From Sialis fuliginosa (taxonomy: Eukaryota > Arthropoda > Insecta > Megaloptera > Sialidae), in contig OY540814.1 in the NCBI GenBank assembly GCA_961205875.1, positions 5,872,993-5,936,992 on the forward strand: a stretch of DNA of 64,000 nucleotides, read 5' to 3'. This document shows, piece by piece, positions 33,331-44,436 of the stretch. The notes under the pieces are model-generated. The model did not search any database. It was not told where the DNA came from and worked only from the letters and a program-made list of their open reading frames with translations. Each line of letters begins with the position of its first letter. The first letter of the stretch is position 1. Both the position numbers and the translations under genes were made by a program.

Positions 33331-34151
33331 TTAGCTGTACTCGCGTGGATTATGGAATTATTGTTGAAGATTATAAAAAAAAATAGTTGAATTAAGTACA
33401 AACACGATTAATTATTATCGTAATAATAACTAATCAAAACCTAAATAACCTAAAAAAAACGAATCAGAACAAAAATTACAAATAAATTTTGTTTTGTTTA
33501 AATTTAAAAGTTAATAATTGAAAACAAAATAAACGATTGTCGGCCTAGAGCAGAATATTTCCCTCTGCCCCGCGACACTTCATCATAATTCACGCGAATT
33601 GACGCGAATAATATGTTACTATGTGTATATTTCTAGTCATTTCCTAAACCAAAAGACCAAATTGGATGCTGTAAAGGGCAAATTATATCTACATTAAGTA
33701 CTTATGACGATGAAATCATGTATTTCGATAATGATTAATGTTTTGCAGGTCATAAATCCACGTAAACAGAACCCAAATATTTTTAATTTTCTTTGTAACA
33801 TAAAAACAGTCACTGTGGTTTAAATATAAAAGTTAAATATATGGTGTAGCAGACTTTATTGTAGATCTTTTTATTCTACACAGTTCTTTAATACATTATT
33901 TTGTTCAATATTGAACGGTTTAGGCAGAACGCACTGCGGAAAAACTTTTTTTCGACTTAATTTACTATTATCATCACTGCTTAGTTTTTATGTTACCTAA
34001 CGTGACAAAATATAGCCTATAACCTGGCCAGAGAACGTATCTATTCATATATGAATTAAAAAAGGAACCAAGTAAATCGGATAAGTGGTTCTCGAGTGAC
34101 AAGCGCACTAACAGACAGACAGACGGTCAGACAGACAGAGACTCGTTGAGA
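33331..34151 (-). mobile_element. Helitron-like family H1, copy in reverse orientation
   Basis: On the minus strand it begins TCTCAACGAG (34142-34151), followed by the GTCTGTCTG block, a TATCCGATTTACTTGG stretch and TATAACCTGGCCAGAG reversed, and ends near ACAGCTAA at 33331, a one-base variant of ACAGCTAG. The 33380-33560 part matches the 3' region of the copy at 10051. This one lacks the hAT insertion, which confirms that the insertion is secondary. Confidence 0.7.
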
Positions 34152-34165
34152 TTTATATGTATATG

Positions 34166-35187
34166 GGTAGTGGGTAGTTCTACACACGAAGGAAGAAAAT
34201 GGAGTTAATTCCGGCACGAATTTTATTTTATGCATAAGCTTTGGCAAGTAGTTTAATTTCAAGTTATTGACATTTTTCACACTATCTGAAAGTGGCCAGT
34301 CAAAAAATATTTTTATTTGCTTATAACAAATAAAATTTTTTGTAAACAATAAAAGTTTGTTAAAAAACATGCGAAGTCATTTACAACAGTATTCTAATGA
34401 TATTTACCTAATTTATTTACATTATTTATGTCTAATCCCGTTATAAAAGCTACCAAGAGACTGAGAATTCTTTAAATATTCCTTAAAAATTGGCTAAATA
34501 ACGTTTAATAAAAAAAGTCCTCTGTCACAAGACAACATATGTACAACTCATACAACTAAAAAATTACTTATATCCACAGTATTTTTCATGAAAATGCTGA
34601 CCAGGATACTGAGAAATTGACTGGACAAAATATGTACGATCTCGCTTACAACGTTAACTGAGATAATTGATATAACCTCAAATTAAGTTAAAACATGTAC
34701 ATTATTTTATTTATTATATTTCAATTAATTACTATCACAAACGATATTTGATCGGAATATAAATTCTCTATATTTTTTAAGTGTATTGGTTTGACAAAGG
34801 AATGATGAAAAATTCGAAGGACAAAATTCAATAGAATATTTCTTAAGGAAAATATAAAAAAATTCAAAAATTATTTACACAATAAAAAAGTACCAATATT
34901 ATATTATACTACTGCAGTATAATTTTTTTTTTATACATTCAGAAACAATACTTATTTAGTCTGCTAACTTTCATTTCCGAGAAGTGACATGCCAGGAGAC
35001 TGAGAATTTTACATTTTAAGTGTTAATTTTTATAAAAAATATATTTCGAAACGGGGTTATTTTAAGGGGCATGCTAGGCGCAGTAATTGTTTACAGTTTC
35101 CATCTATAAAAAATGTATTTTTCAAAATATTAATATACGAAATAAGTCGGGCCAAAATTCCCTCGTTTGTAGAACCACCCATATATA
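34166..35187. mobile_element. Element with imperfect terminal inverted repeats, about 1 kb
   Basis: GGGTAGTTCTACACACGAAG at the left pairs with the complement of GTTTGTAGAACCACCC at the right, and the similarity continues through GAA and CCGG/CCCG. Inside, three diverged repeats of GA(C/T)ACTGAGAA(T/A)T-type sequence occur near 34460, 34605 and 34998. No coding capacity and no clear target duplication. Confidence 0.55.
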
Positions 35188-36415
35188 GATGGATTAGGTA
35201 TTCTGACTATAAGACGACAAATATTCTTAAAGTATGATACGTTTAATTTCATATAATAGCATAGTTTGACTAAAACTTGCAAATATTAAATAATAAATAC
35301 GTAAATATTTTTTACTCTATTTTACGTTCTTTGAATTAAAATATCTTCAGTAAAAATGATTTAATAGAAAATCATAAATGAATATTTTTTATAAAAATAC
35401 ATATTTTGTAAAAAGGATAACACTGGAACTCAGTATATACATAAAACTTTTTCTGCTCCATAGCAATGTTGTAAATTTTTCCTCACGCTAAAGAACTTTT
35501 TTTAATGTCCTCTCTAGAACAGAAAATTTAATAAATGACCATTCCTACAGCTGCAATGCAGCTTTTTCATTTTTCCTCATATAAGAAACTTTTTATGTAA
35601 TTTTTTTGTTTTAGCATGTCAAAAAACGTATTCCAAACCATTAGTTACATTTACATTAAAAATGAAAAGTTTTATTGTATGTACATACATTATAATAAAA
35701 AAAATTATATATTTTGTATGTAAATGTTCATATTAATACAAAAAAAAATAAAAGTTAGGAAACAACAAAAAGAATAAATAATACGTTCTAATATTATTTA
35801 CGTATCCATTTTATAATTTATAAGTTATTAAATTTTAATATATAAATAAAAAATATACACAAATAATCGAATTAAATTAAAACTCGAGAATCTATTCATA
35901 TATAAATATAAATTGAACAATATAAGAATACAATAAATAATACATTTTTATACCTGTTTTCATATCGTTAGAATAAATATGGTAATGTAAAATACAAAGA
36001 AATTTTATTAATTTAAAAATAACACAATTTCAAAGTTCAAAAGAAATACATATACGTATGTAGTTAAAATTTAATCTTTTATCAAACATATATTACAGTT
36101 CGTAATAAATATTAAATAAAATCATGAAAATGAAACTCATATTTAATATTGTTTATATTATTTACTTTCCATTACCATAAACATTTGTATACGTATCTTA
36201 ATATACGTTTCTGTCAAAAAATATATCTAATTAAAATTTTATCCTAGCTAATGAATGATACATGAAGAAGAGACTACAGGCAGAGTTTTTTTCGTAATCT
36301 GCAAAACAGGATTTGTGACCCACGTACGTACGAAATTAAAAAAAAAAAACTAATTCCACCTTTACGCACAAAAATTTCAGATAATATTCGGTATACAAAT
36401 TTTTTTGCGAAATTT
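35188..36415. other. AT-rich filler
   Basis: No gene or element was recognised across about 1.2 kb of low-complexity sequence. Confidence 0.45.
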
Positions 36416-36660
36416 ATAATTCGCTGCGTTGATAAAACGAAATGGCGGCCAAGGGAAGGTCGGTCGGTAAGAGGGTGTGTGAGCATGAGGGTGAACGGTA
36501 ACCAAGGGTGTGGGTGGTGTTTGGTATGAGATATGGATGCGTCCTCTGCACAGAGGGTCGGCAGAGAACGGATGGACGAACGACTACGTTGTAAATTTAC
36601 CCCAAATAGTAGCTCGCAGAATCGCGGTTCGGAGACAGTTTGATTTATATGTATTTTTGT
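36416..36660. promoter_or_regulatory. GC-richer island with a Pho/YY1-like site
   Basis: AACGAAATGGCGGCCAAGGG (about 36436-36455) holds an ATGGCGGC Pho/YY1-like core. GGTCGGTCGG, GGTGTGTGAGC and ATCGCGGTTCGGAGACAG follow. A 73-codon plus frame (36510-36731) and a 70-codon minus frame overlap it but neither is recognised. A regulatory element or promoter is more likely than coding sequence. Confidence 0.4.
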
Positions 36661-37046
36661 ATGTTTTGGAATGCTCGACTACATTATGTTTAAACTGCCT
36701 TTTAAGTTATATCCTGCACGGCTTAAAATAATGATTATAAGTATCTGCCATTGTAAATAATTCGGTGATTGCAATTGTTTAATGACTGTACCTTTTAGTG
36801 CCGCATTCCCTATAGAATAGCTCTGCATACCTAATAAAATATTCCCATTTGGCATTTGTTATATTTGTTTATGGCTACAATGGAACAAAATCAATACAAA
36901 AAATATTTTGGTCAACAATTGTATACAAATTACTAAAAGAAATGATAATGTTTTAGTACATACAATTCTAATTATTATATTTATTATTTCTTTATTCATT
37001 ATATATATTATTCGAATTGCTACAAGAGAATATATAATATTATAGT
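36661..37046. other. AT-rich spacer
   Basis: Nothing recognised. Confidence 0.4.
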
Positions 37047-37244
37047 TTAATCTTCAGGGCCGTAACTAGAGGGGCCCTACCCCGCACATATGCAAAATAT
37101 AATAATTGAAGGCCTTTTTTTCGTTGTTACTTCAATCTACAGCCTCAATCTTGCCGACCCCAATTTTTGCTTTACTGCGGGCCTCCCTTATATTCGGGGG
37201 CCCCGAAATACTACTCCGGTGGTAGTTACGGCCCTGTTAATCTC
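37047..37244. mobile_element. hAT MITE (37055-37236) with 7/8 target duplication
   Basis: The ends CAGGGCCGTAACTAGAGG and GGTGGTAGTTACGGCCCTG are inverted repeats of the hAT type. TTAATCTT and TTAATCTC flank them, matching at 7 of 8 positions. Subterminal G- and C-rich runs (GGGGCCCTACCCCG, CGGGGGCCCCG) are also palindromic. Confidence 0.9.
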
Positions 37245-37257
37245 CTATTAGTCAGAA

Positions 37258-37398
37258 GATACAGGCAGTGGTGTAACTATATAATCCCCCAAAAAATGTT
37301 TGATAAATTTCAACACAACGTTGTCAACACTAGTAGAATATTATGAAATTATTGAACGATTTTTTTTTGCAAATTTTAGTTAAGCTACTGGATACATG
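37258..37398. mobile_element. hAT MITE (37266-37390), degraded, with 7/8 target duplication
   Basis: CAGTGGTGTAACTA at the left pairs imperfectly with TTAGTTAAGCTACTG at the right. The flanks GATACAGG (37258-37265) and GATACATG (37391-37398) agree at 7 of 8 bases. It sits only 14 bp from the previous element's duplication, so two hAT insertions occurred almost side by side. Confidence 0.7.
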
Positions 37399-39011
37399 GT
37401 CTTTTATTAACTAACCATAAAATATTACTATCCTTACTAAAGTTAATATTTTTTAAATTATTGTTTTTGTTAATGTTATTTTATATTTCAAATAAAATAA
37501 ATTGATTATAAACAATTAAAATGGTGTTTTTTATGTTTGAACAATATTCTACGAGCATAAAACAGTCTAATCAGTACATATTTGTAAATATTAATTACAA
37601 AAGATATAATGAACGTGAGTACGATACAGAACAATGAAAATAAACTTCAATTTACTATTTGTTGTTCTCTTTAAAATAACAAAAATATACATAATTGCTG
37701 AATTAGCTTAGCTATGAAACAAATAAATATTTTCTTGTCTCTAAAAATATACAAAAAAAAACCTAAACTGGTATAACAAAATTTAAGCAAATGATAATTT
37801 TTGATTATGTGCTTAGTACATATTATTTAACGAAATTAACCCCTTACTGACAGAATTATTTGAAATAGAATACAGTTTTTTCATTAATATCATAATAAAA
37901 TTTTAAAGGCTACAAAGGTTAAAAATCTTTTTTGAATGTTAATTATTTTTTAAAATAATGTTTGTTTTTTTTAGTTGAAGGATTAATAAAATTATAAAAA
38001 TTCGAGAAATACTTTTTTTAGTTTTAGTTAACTATTTTTAAAACAACTGGAATATTCATACAGGATGTTCCATACTTCGCGATTTTTTTGTTTGAGATCT
38101 TGTAATTTAGGAAATGAGGATGTCTTGCAAAAAAAGATATTAACATTTTTATGTAAATATAATCTTTGAGAAAATTTCAAAATAATTATTTGATTTCTGA
38201 CTCCAATTATTGATAGTTATAATCGATTTATTTATTTATGTATTATTACATGTAGGGTACTACATTTTCTCACGCTAAAATTGTTGGCGGGTCTCCTTAC
38301 AATTTTTTTTCGACCTTTTATTACAAAAAAAATTTTTTTAATAAAATATCATAGGTATAATTAAAATATCTTTTTTTATAAAATTTTAATTCTTAAATAC
38401 CAATCAATGAGTTTTTTTTGGCTCGCCACACTGGGCCCCAGAACAGTCCTGTCAGCCCCCCCCCCCATGTTGAGATCCTGATTACATGTTCATATATATA
38501 TTATACACATATGTATGTGTGTGAGGATGCCCGTACGTGTAGAGAATACTTTTTAAATTAAGTTCTGTCCGAAATATATTCTCTGGATTTTTGGGCATAA
38601 ATCTGCATAAATTCCTTACGTTATGTCGGCTTAGGTTGTTGTTTGTTTTGTACGGACGTTTTTAATTAGTGTCGCGTTTCCGTTTCCTCTCTGCTTCTTT
38701 GTTTGTGTTGTGCGCATCACAAAGTACTTATTTGCCTTGCTTTCATCATAATAAAGTGAATTTTACACAACGTTCTTTTTCCTCGTACAATATTCTGTTT
38801 GCTATATTAAATAAAAACGGTCACGTTTTATTCAATAAAAAGGTTCAAGTGTACTTTTGTAAACACTCTCAGTAGTTTTTATGAAAGCGGAATGCTTAAA
38901 AAGATACGAGGCAAAATGTATAATTTATATTTTTTATTATTTTTATACCGAAACAACTTTACTTTTTTATTTATAAATAATGTTTATTTGATAATAAATG
39001 TTCATACAAAC
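37399..39011. other. AT-rich filler with scattered repeat traces
   Basis: TACAGGATGTTCCATACTTC near 38059 looks like a transposon terminus, but its partner was not found. A run of 14 C at about 38456-38469 follows GTCAG. A mixed stretch at 38615-38880 includes a 68-codon frame (38669-38875) starting MSRFRFLSASLFVLC, which has a signal-peptide-like hydrophobic start but no recognised family and no support as a gene. Confidence 0.3.
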
Positions 39012-39327
39012 CTCCCGGGGAAAAAATATAGATCTGAAGTGATCAAAATCAGATCTTAATAAATCTATATTTTGAGACAAAATCATATTTGTTCACTGGT
39101 TTTTGATTTGCGGAGACCTGCAAATATCTACAACGATCTCTAAAAATCATTGCAGATCGTGATAGAAATTCAAACACAACAACGATCTTCAGAGATCTTT
39201 GTAGATCGTTGCAGATCTTTGCAGGTCTCCATAGATCAAAAACTAGTGAAAAAATATGATTTTGTCTCAAAATTCAGATCTATCAAGATCTGATTTGATC
39301 ACTTCAGATCTAATTTTTTTTCCCGAG
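39012..39327. mobile_element. Palindromic MITE rich in AGATCT/GATC motifs
   Basis: CTCCCGGGGAAAAAATATAG pairs with the complement of the right end, and the arms (about 150 bp each) match through GATCTGAAGTGATCA, ATATTTTGAGACAAAATCAT and GCAGATC/GATCTGC repeats. GATC occurs many times. No target duplication is clear. The 73-codon minus frame inside is a shadow of the palindrome. Confidence 0.8.
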
Positions 39328-39583
39328 ATGTAATGATAATGTATGTACCTACTTTACTACTATGTATCACTATGAATATTATTAACGATGCATATATATT
39401 TATGTATTACAAATTTTGTAAAATATATTAAGAGTTTGATATTCAAATCAATTTTCAAATTACACAATAGATATGCAGCTATATTCATAGTATATACATT
39501 TTAACAAACATTCTAACAAAAAATGTATTTGAAACATAGACGCATGCGTGTAAATAGGTGAAATGTCATACCAAATGATACTA

Positions 39584-39883
39584 TAGTCTGTTTCATTTAA
39601 AATTGCAGCGGTAGCCAGGCAGATTCACAATAACACAATTTTCACTTACGCAATACATCTACTAATTCATGTTGCCTTGGAAAGAAATGCAATTAAATTC
39701 AAATTGTCAGATAAGTTATTCTAAAAATGTGTATTATATTATCGATATTAAGATATTCGAAAATTAATATTCATAATACAAAGGTGAGTTTTCTTTTTTA
39801 CAAATTTTAAATACATATTTTTAAAAAATCATAGAATAGTGTCTATGCGAGTCGTAAAATGCAATCTTAAATGAAACAGACTA
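39584..39883. mobile_element. MITE with TAGTCTGTTTCATTTAA ends, probable TA target
   Basis: TAGTCTGTTTCATTTAA and the complement TTAAATGAAACAGACTA end a 300-bp unit. TA precedes and follows. The middle (GTTGCCTTGGAAAG to GAATATTAATTTTCG reversed) recurs in reverse as a partial copy at about 44105-44260. Confidence 0.8.
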
Positions 39884-40140
39884 TAGAAAATTTACAAAAA
39901 TCGAACTTTATCGTTTTGAAAAATGTATTCTTTATCTACAAAAAAATTGTTGGCTTTTTTAATTATTGAGTTTCTGCACAACCTTAGAAATTATTTTGAA
40001 TATTACATATCTAGTAACTACATATTATGTTTAAATTAAACATAAAAAAATAATTTAAAGCGAGGATGTTCACAATTTTGGATTCTGAATAAAATGTTTA
40101 AAACTAAATACTACATTTAACAACAAATCTATTAACTATA

Positions 40141-40294
40141 ATTTAATGCAGTGGTTTTAAACTGTGGGTTACGATCTTTCAGAATCGCACAAAAAGTGTC
40201 GTAGACAGAGGAGAGATGGGGTACTAAAAATATGTTATATTGTAATGAAGAGGTCACTAGTATAAACAAATATTTAAGAACCTCTGATTTAATG
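40141..40294. mobile_element. hAT MITE (40149-40286) with perfect 8-bp target duplication
   Basis: ATTTAATG is duplicated at 40141-40148 and 40287-40294. The ends CAGTGGTTTTAAACTGTGGG and TTTAAGAACCTCTG resemble the hAT Charlie-like consensus CAGTGGTTCTCAACCTGTGGG...GAACCACTG. Only 138 bp remain, so it is an internally deleted copy. Confidence 0.92.
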
Positions 40295-40401
40295 TGATTA
40301 CTATATTTATTTTAAAAATATATACTGAATATTTATCATTTATGAAAAATACAAATGTATCTTTTATATGTAGAATTTATGAAAATGACCATTTTTAATA
40401 A

Positions 40402-40869
40402 AAATTTTATTTTTGTTTTCGAGGTTTTAAGTCATTGTTTGAATAAAAAAATAGTTATATAAGTTATAACATTTTTTATTGTTTGATATACGTTTCGTCT
40501 TATAAAAACTTCACCAGTATCTTATTTTTTGTTTCTTAAGTTAATAACAATCATTTATACAAATTTCCATTATAACAATCGGAATTTTTCTTTAACATTT
40601 CTCTTTGAAAGTATCTTATTAATAAGATTATTATATATTATAAGATAATTTCAAAGAGAAATGTTAAAAAAAATTCCGATTGTTATAATGGAAATGTGTA
40701 TAAATGATTGTTATTAACATAACTTAAGAAACAAAAAATAAGATAGGTACTGAAGAAGTCTTCATAAGACGAAACGTATATCAAACAATAAAAAATGTTA
40801 TAACTTATAAGTATAACTATTTTTTTATTCAAACAATGACCAAAAACCTCGAAAACAAAAATAAAAATT
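40402..40869. mobile_element. Foldback element, about 0.47-kb palindrome with a hammerhead-like motif
   Basis: The arms match almost base for base: TTTTGTTTTCGAGGTTTT and complement at the ends, TATACGTTTCGTCTTAT, CATTATAACAATCGGAATTT, and AACATTTCTCTTTGAAA near the centre at about 40632. In the right arm CTGAAGA (40750-40756), a 5-bp stem GTCTT/AAGAC with loop CAT, and GAAAC (40771-40775) follow each other, resembling a hammerhead ribozyme core except for one extra A after CTGAAGA. Penelope-like retroelements are known to carry such motifs in repeated ends. The assignment is tentative. Confidence 0.7.
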
Positions 40870-41294
40870 GTATCTTTGATATAAATATATTAATAATAAT
40901 AACTGCTAATTAAATAAATGAAAGTATAATTTATTAACTCACTTAATAAAATTTTATTTGTTTAATTACATACGATTAATATTTGTTTTAATTTATAAAA
41001 TCACGTAAAAGTGTTAATTACTTATAAAATAATATTATTTTCGTACGTAATTAATATGATGTTTATATTTATTTATTTAGTAGCAAAATTATAAATTAAT
41101 AAATTAACTATATTGAAAAATGCTTCGAGCAGAGTTAATGAAAATTGTTTCTGCGTATAAATAAATAAATAATATATAATTTATGTATAGGTATAGCAAA
41201 TCATTTTTTTATATTTCTTAATAATTCATAAAACTCCAACGTATGAATTTTAGTTAATGAATAAAAATATATATAAGTATCTATAAAAATAACG

Positions 41295-42186
41295 AAAAGG
41301 CTGTAGCCGGGTAACAATCGGCCTCAACACGGATTTGGCTAATTTTTATTGTGAATGTTGCTCTTTATGTGAGCATTCTCAAGCTCTATTATTAGCCTCC
41401 AAAAGTTGATGGTTTTTGAAAAAACAATTATTTTTAATATTTCAAAAAACATTTTTTTAAGAATTTTTTTAAAATTAATTTCAAACTATGGTACAATGTA
41501 GAAGTTGAAATGGTGCATATCAGATAATATTTTCAAGAATCTGCGAATACTCTATCAAGTGAAAAAAAAATTTGAAATTTTGAAAAAAAAATTTTTTTTG
41601 GTTGTAGTGGAGCGACAACTCATTTCATGGAATAATCTTCACACCTTAGTATTATACCCAACATTATTTCAATAACTGTTTTTATATCATTTTTGTATTA
41701 TGTTTATATTACATTATTACATTTGTACATGTTAATATTGACTTGTATTGATTTAAATTTTTTTTAAGTATGTTCTACCACTTCGATTCTTTTCAGACTT
41801 TGTAGGGTATAATACTAAGGTGTGATGTTATTTCATGGAATATCTGAAGTTGTCGCCAACTACAACCCAAAAAAAATTTTTTTTCAAAATTTCAAAAAAA
41901 AATGTTTACTTGATAGAGTATTCGCAGCTTCTTGAAAATATTATCTGATATGCACCTTTTCAACTTATACAATGTACGAGTACCATAGTTTGAACTTATT
42001 CCAAAAACAATTTATTAAAAAAATATTTTTGAAAAATTAAAAAAAAATTTTTTTTCAAAAACTATCAACTTTTAGAGGCTAATAATAGGGCATGAGAATG
42101 CTTACATAAATAGCAACATTCACAATAAAAATTAGCTAAATCCGTGTTGAGGCCGATTTTACATTACTACTCGGCTATAGCCTTTT
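41295..42186. mobile_element. Foldback element, about 0.9-kb palindrome
   Basis: AAAAGGCTGTAGCCGGGTA at the left pairs with TACTCGGCTATAGCCTTTT at the right. The arms (about 280 bp well matched, then weaker) share CGGCCTCAACACGGATTTGG, ATTGTGAATGTTGC, ATTATTAGCC and ACTTGATAGAGTATTCGCAG, and inner blocks CTTAGTATTATACCC / GGGTATAATACTAAG. No coding capacity. It lies about 425 bp from the previous palindrome. Confidence 0.82.
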
Positions 42187-43378
42187 ATTATGTTAACATT
42201 TGAAAATACAACATAAAATATGTGTATAATTAATAACTTTCTTGGTCTATATACAACTATGTATATAGATTACTGTAGAGTGTAAAATGAACCAACCAAA
42301 GGTAAAATTTTCTTTTCTCAAAAATATTACCTATTTTATTGATTTACTCAATATTAAGTATCAGTTATTAAATAAAATATTTTTGGACGGACAGACAAAA
42401 TAAAAAATATAATTTTTAAATTATTTCTATCTTATACTTAACTTTTCAATTAATTTTGAAAATGAACAAACGACAAAAACACAGTCAAATCGTCCGCCCT
42501 TGCAACATGAACGATATAAAAAATCAATATATTTATAAGCAGTTTTAAATCATTGATGCAAAGTTAATGGAAAGACAAACATTTTTTTAAATGTATAGTT
42601 TGATTAATTAATCTTACTAATTTAAATATTACAAATATACCAAAAAATGTACACACATTAACATATATTTATAATATATATGTACTATGTACACATATAT
42701 TAGCTTTTTGTAATATTACCTACAGACATTCAAGAAAAATCCAATGAATTAAATAATAATATTAATGATAAAAATATTACTGTAATATATTCACATTTCG
42801 TATACTGTACAAACAAATTTTAATTTAATTAAAGCATATATGGAGATATTAATTATAAAAATCAACTAAACAAATGCGATGTTTACACTGATATTTAAAT
42901 AGAGCACATTTTTTAACAAAACATGTAATTTTTTTGTTTTTCGCATGTTATTTTGAAACTGACATTTTCAATATTTTATACAGACATCTTTTTAACGTTA
43001 TTTTTTTGACATTAGATAATTCAAAATATTTATGTATCAATTAAAAGATATACATTTAGTCGTTCAGAAGCCAAAACGATTATGTCCAATGAGGTCCAAA
43101 AACAGTTGTTTTAAGCAATTAAATGAAATTTTTTTTTTTCTAAAAAGTGCCTACATTCTTCGCTAATTTAAAAGTTTTATATATTTTTTGTAACCAAGAG
43201 CCTATCTCCATAAACATTCCGGCAATGCCCACGTCCATTCTGTCATTCATCTCTGGTAAAGGTGTGCAGAAAAAAAATATATTTAAAAAAATATCCACCC
43301 AAAAAATCATCATTTATTAATTAATAGTAAAATTTGTATTAATATTTTGATACCTATAGGTATATATAATATATAGGT
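42187..43378. other. AT-rich filler
   Basis: No gene or element was recognised. A mixed stretch runs from 43190 to 43265 (GGCAATGCCCACGTCCATTC). Confidence 0.4.
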
Positions 43379-43438
43379 ATATATATAATGATTTTTTTTC
43401 TTTTAGTATACTAAAAGAAAAAAAATCATTATATATAT
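43379..43438. repeat. Perfect 60-bp palindrome
   Basis: Two 30-bp arms meet without a spacer at TTTTAGTA|TACTAAAA; each contains a run of eight T or A and ends in TATATATA. Such spacerless perfect palindromes are unstable in DNA replication and usually young. Confidence 0.9.
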
Positions 43439-44104
43439 TATAAACTCAATTAAAATATAATTAAATATCAAGCCCGTTTCCCTTAAACGTAAATTTTAGA
43501 TATATTCACTTAATATGGTGATTACAGGTGGATTTAATAAAACAATCTTTAACCTGTGGGTGTAAAAAGGGGGTAAATGGCACGTTACATTATATATTTA
43601 ATTGTACATACAATTTTGGTGATACTGAATTCTCGTGTATGGAATTGGAAGGTGTAATGATAATGGGAAACACAGTTTATAAAGTTTTAACAATACACAT
43701 AAATAAATATAACTTATACATTTTAATCAAAATAATATAACTAGAATAGTGTGTACCACAGCGGTGTGGTTATTATAAAATAAATTTTATATTAAAGTGA
43801 ATAGATTAACATGGGTAATTGTATAGCTAGGAGGCTATCTGATCTGGATACGTTTTCAAACTTTACTGATTTAAAATTAATTAATCTCAAACTATTACAT
43901 TAAACCCAACAAGTTTGATTCTGTGCTGGTAATTACAAAAAAACAAAACAAACCGTGGTTCGACCCTTGAGGGCCATACAACCAACTTCCCAACATGGTA
44001 TATATGACTGTCAATACTTGAATACTACTTATTTATTGTTTCCATACAGTTTATGTGAATAATTTATTTAATATATGTATGTATATGAAACATTTTAATG
44101 GAAT
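43439..44104. other. AT-rich sequence, small unassigned frame
   Basis: A 70-codon plus frame (43528-43740) has the start MDLIKQSLTCGCKKGVNG. It contains three cysteines in a short span but is not recognised. GTGGTTCGACCCTTGAGG near 43953 resembles a tRNA B box without an A box upstream. Confidence 0.25.
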
Positions 44105-44260
44105 TTGTCAGAAATAAAACTCACCTTTGTATTATGAATATTAGTTTTATAATAACCTAATGTCAATAATATAAATACACATTTTTAGAATAACTTATTA
44201 TCGGATTATTTAAATTTAATTACATTTGTTTCCAAGGCAACAATAATTAGTAGACTTATT
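44105..44260 (-). repeat. Partial copy of the TAGTCTGTTTCATTTAA MITE
   Basis: TTTGTATTATGAATATTA, ATACACATTTTTAGAATAAC and TTGTTTCCAAGGCAACA are the reverse complement of the centre of 39584-39883. Neither terminus is preserved. Confidence 0.65.
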
Positions 44261-44421
44261 TATTAGTATTTAAAATTCAATTTTTTTAATTTTAATTTTG
44301 ACTATTCAACTGTTAGTGCATTTAGACAGCTGTATTATGTTCTGTAAATTCAAATTTTGAGGATGGTTTTCACCCCATGTTCCTAATGGAAGTTAATAAA
44401 TTGTAATTAATACTTTAACTA

Positions 44422-44436
44422 ATAGGTGGCGCCATC
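44422..44436. promoter_or_regulatory. CTCF-like motif
   Basis: ATAGGTGGCGCCATC contains AGGTGGCGCC, the core recognised by Drosophila CTCF. It is a motif match only and lies in otherwise AT-rich DNA. Confidence 0.3.

Noticed and set aside
37266-38470. A single long hAT element from CAGTGGTGTAACTA to the C-rich run near 38.46 kb
   Set aside because: A closer right end with a matching 7/8 duplication was found at 37390, giving a 125-bp element; the distant sequence has no matching inverted end.
38669-38875. Frame with a signal-peptide-like start (MSRFRFLSASLFVLC)
   Set aside because: Short, no cleavage-site context or homologue, and no splice sites or promoter nearby that would support it.
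43945-43975. GTGGTTCGACCCTTGAGG as a tRNA or SINE B box
   Set aside because: No A box at a suitable distance and no cloverleaf could be folded from the flanks.
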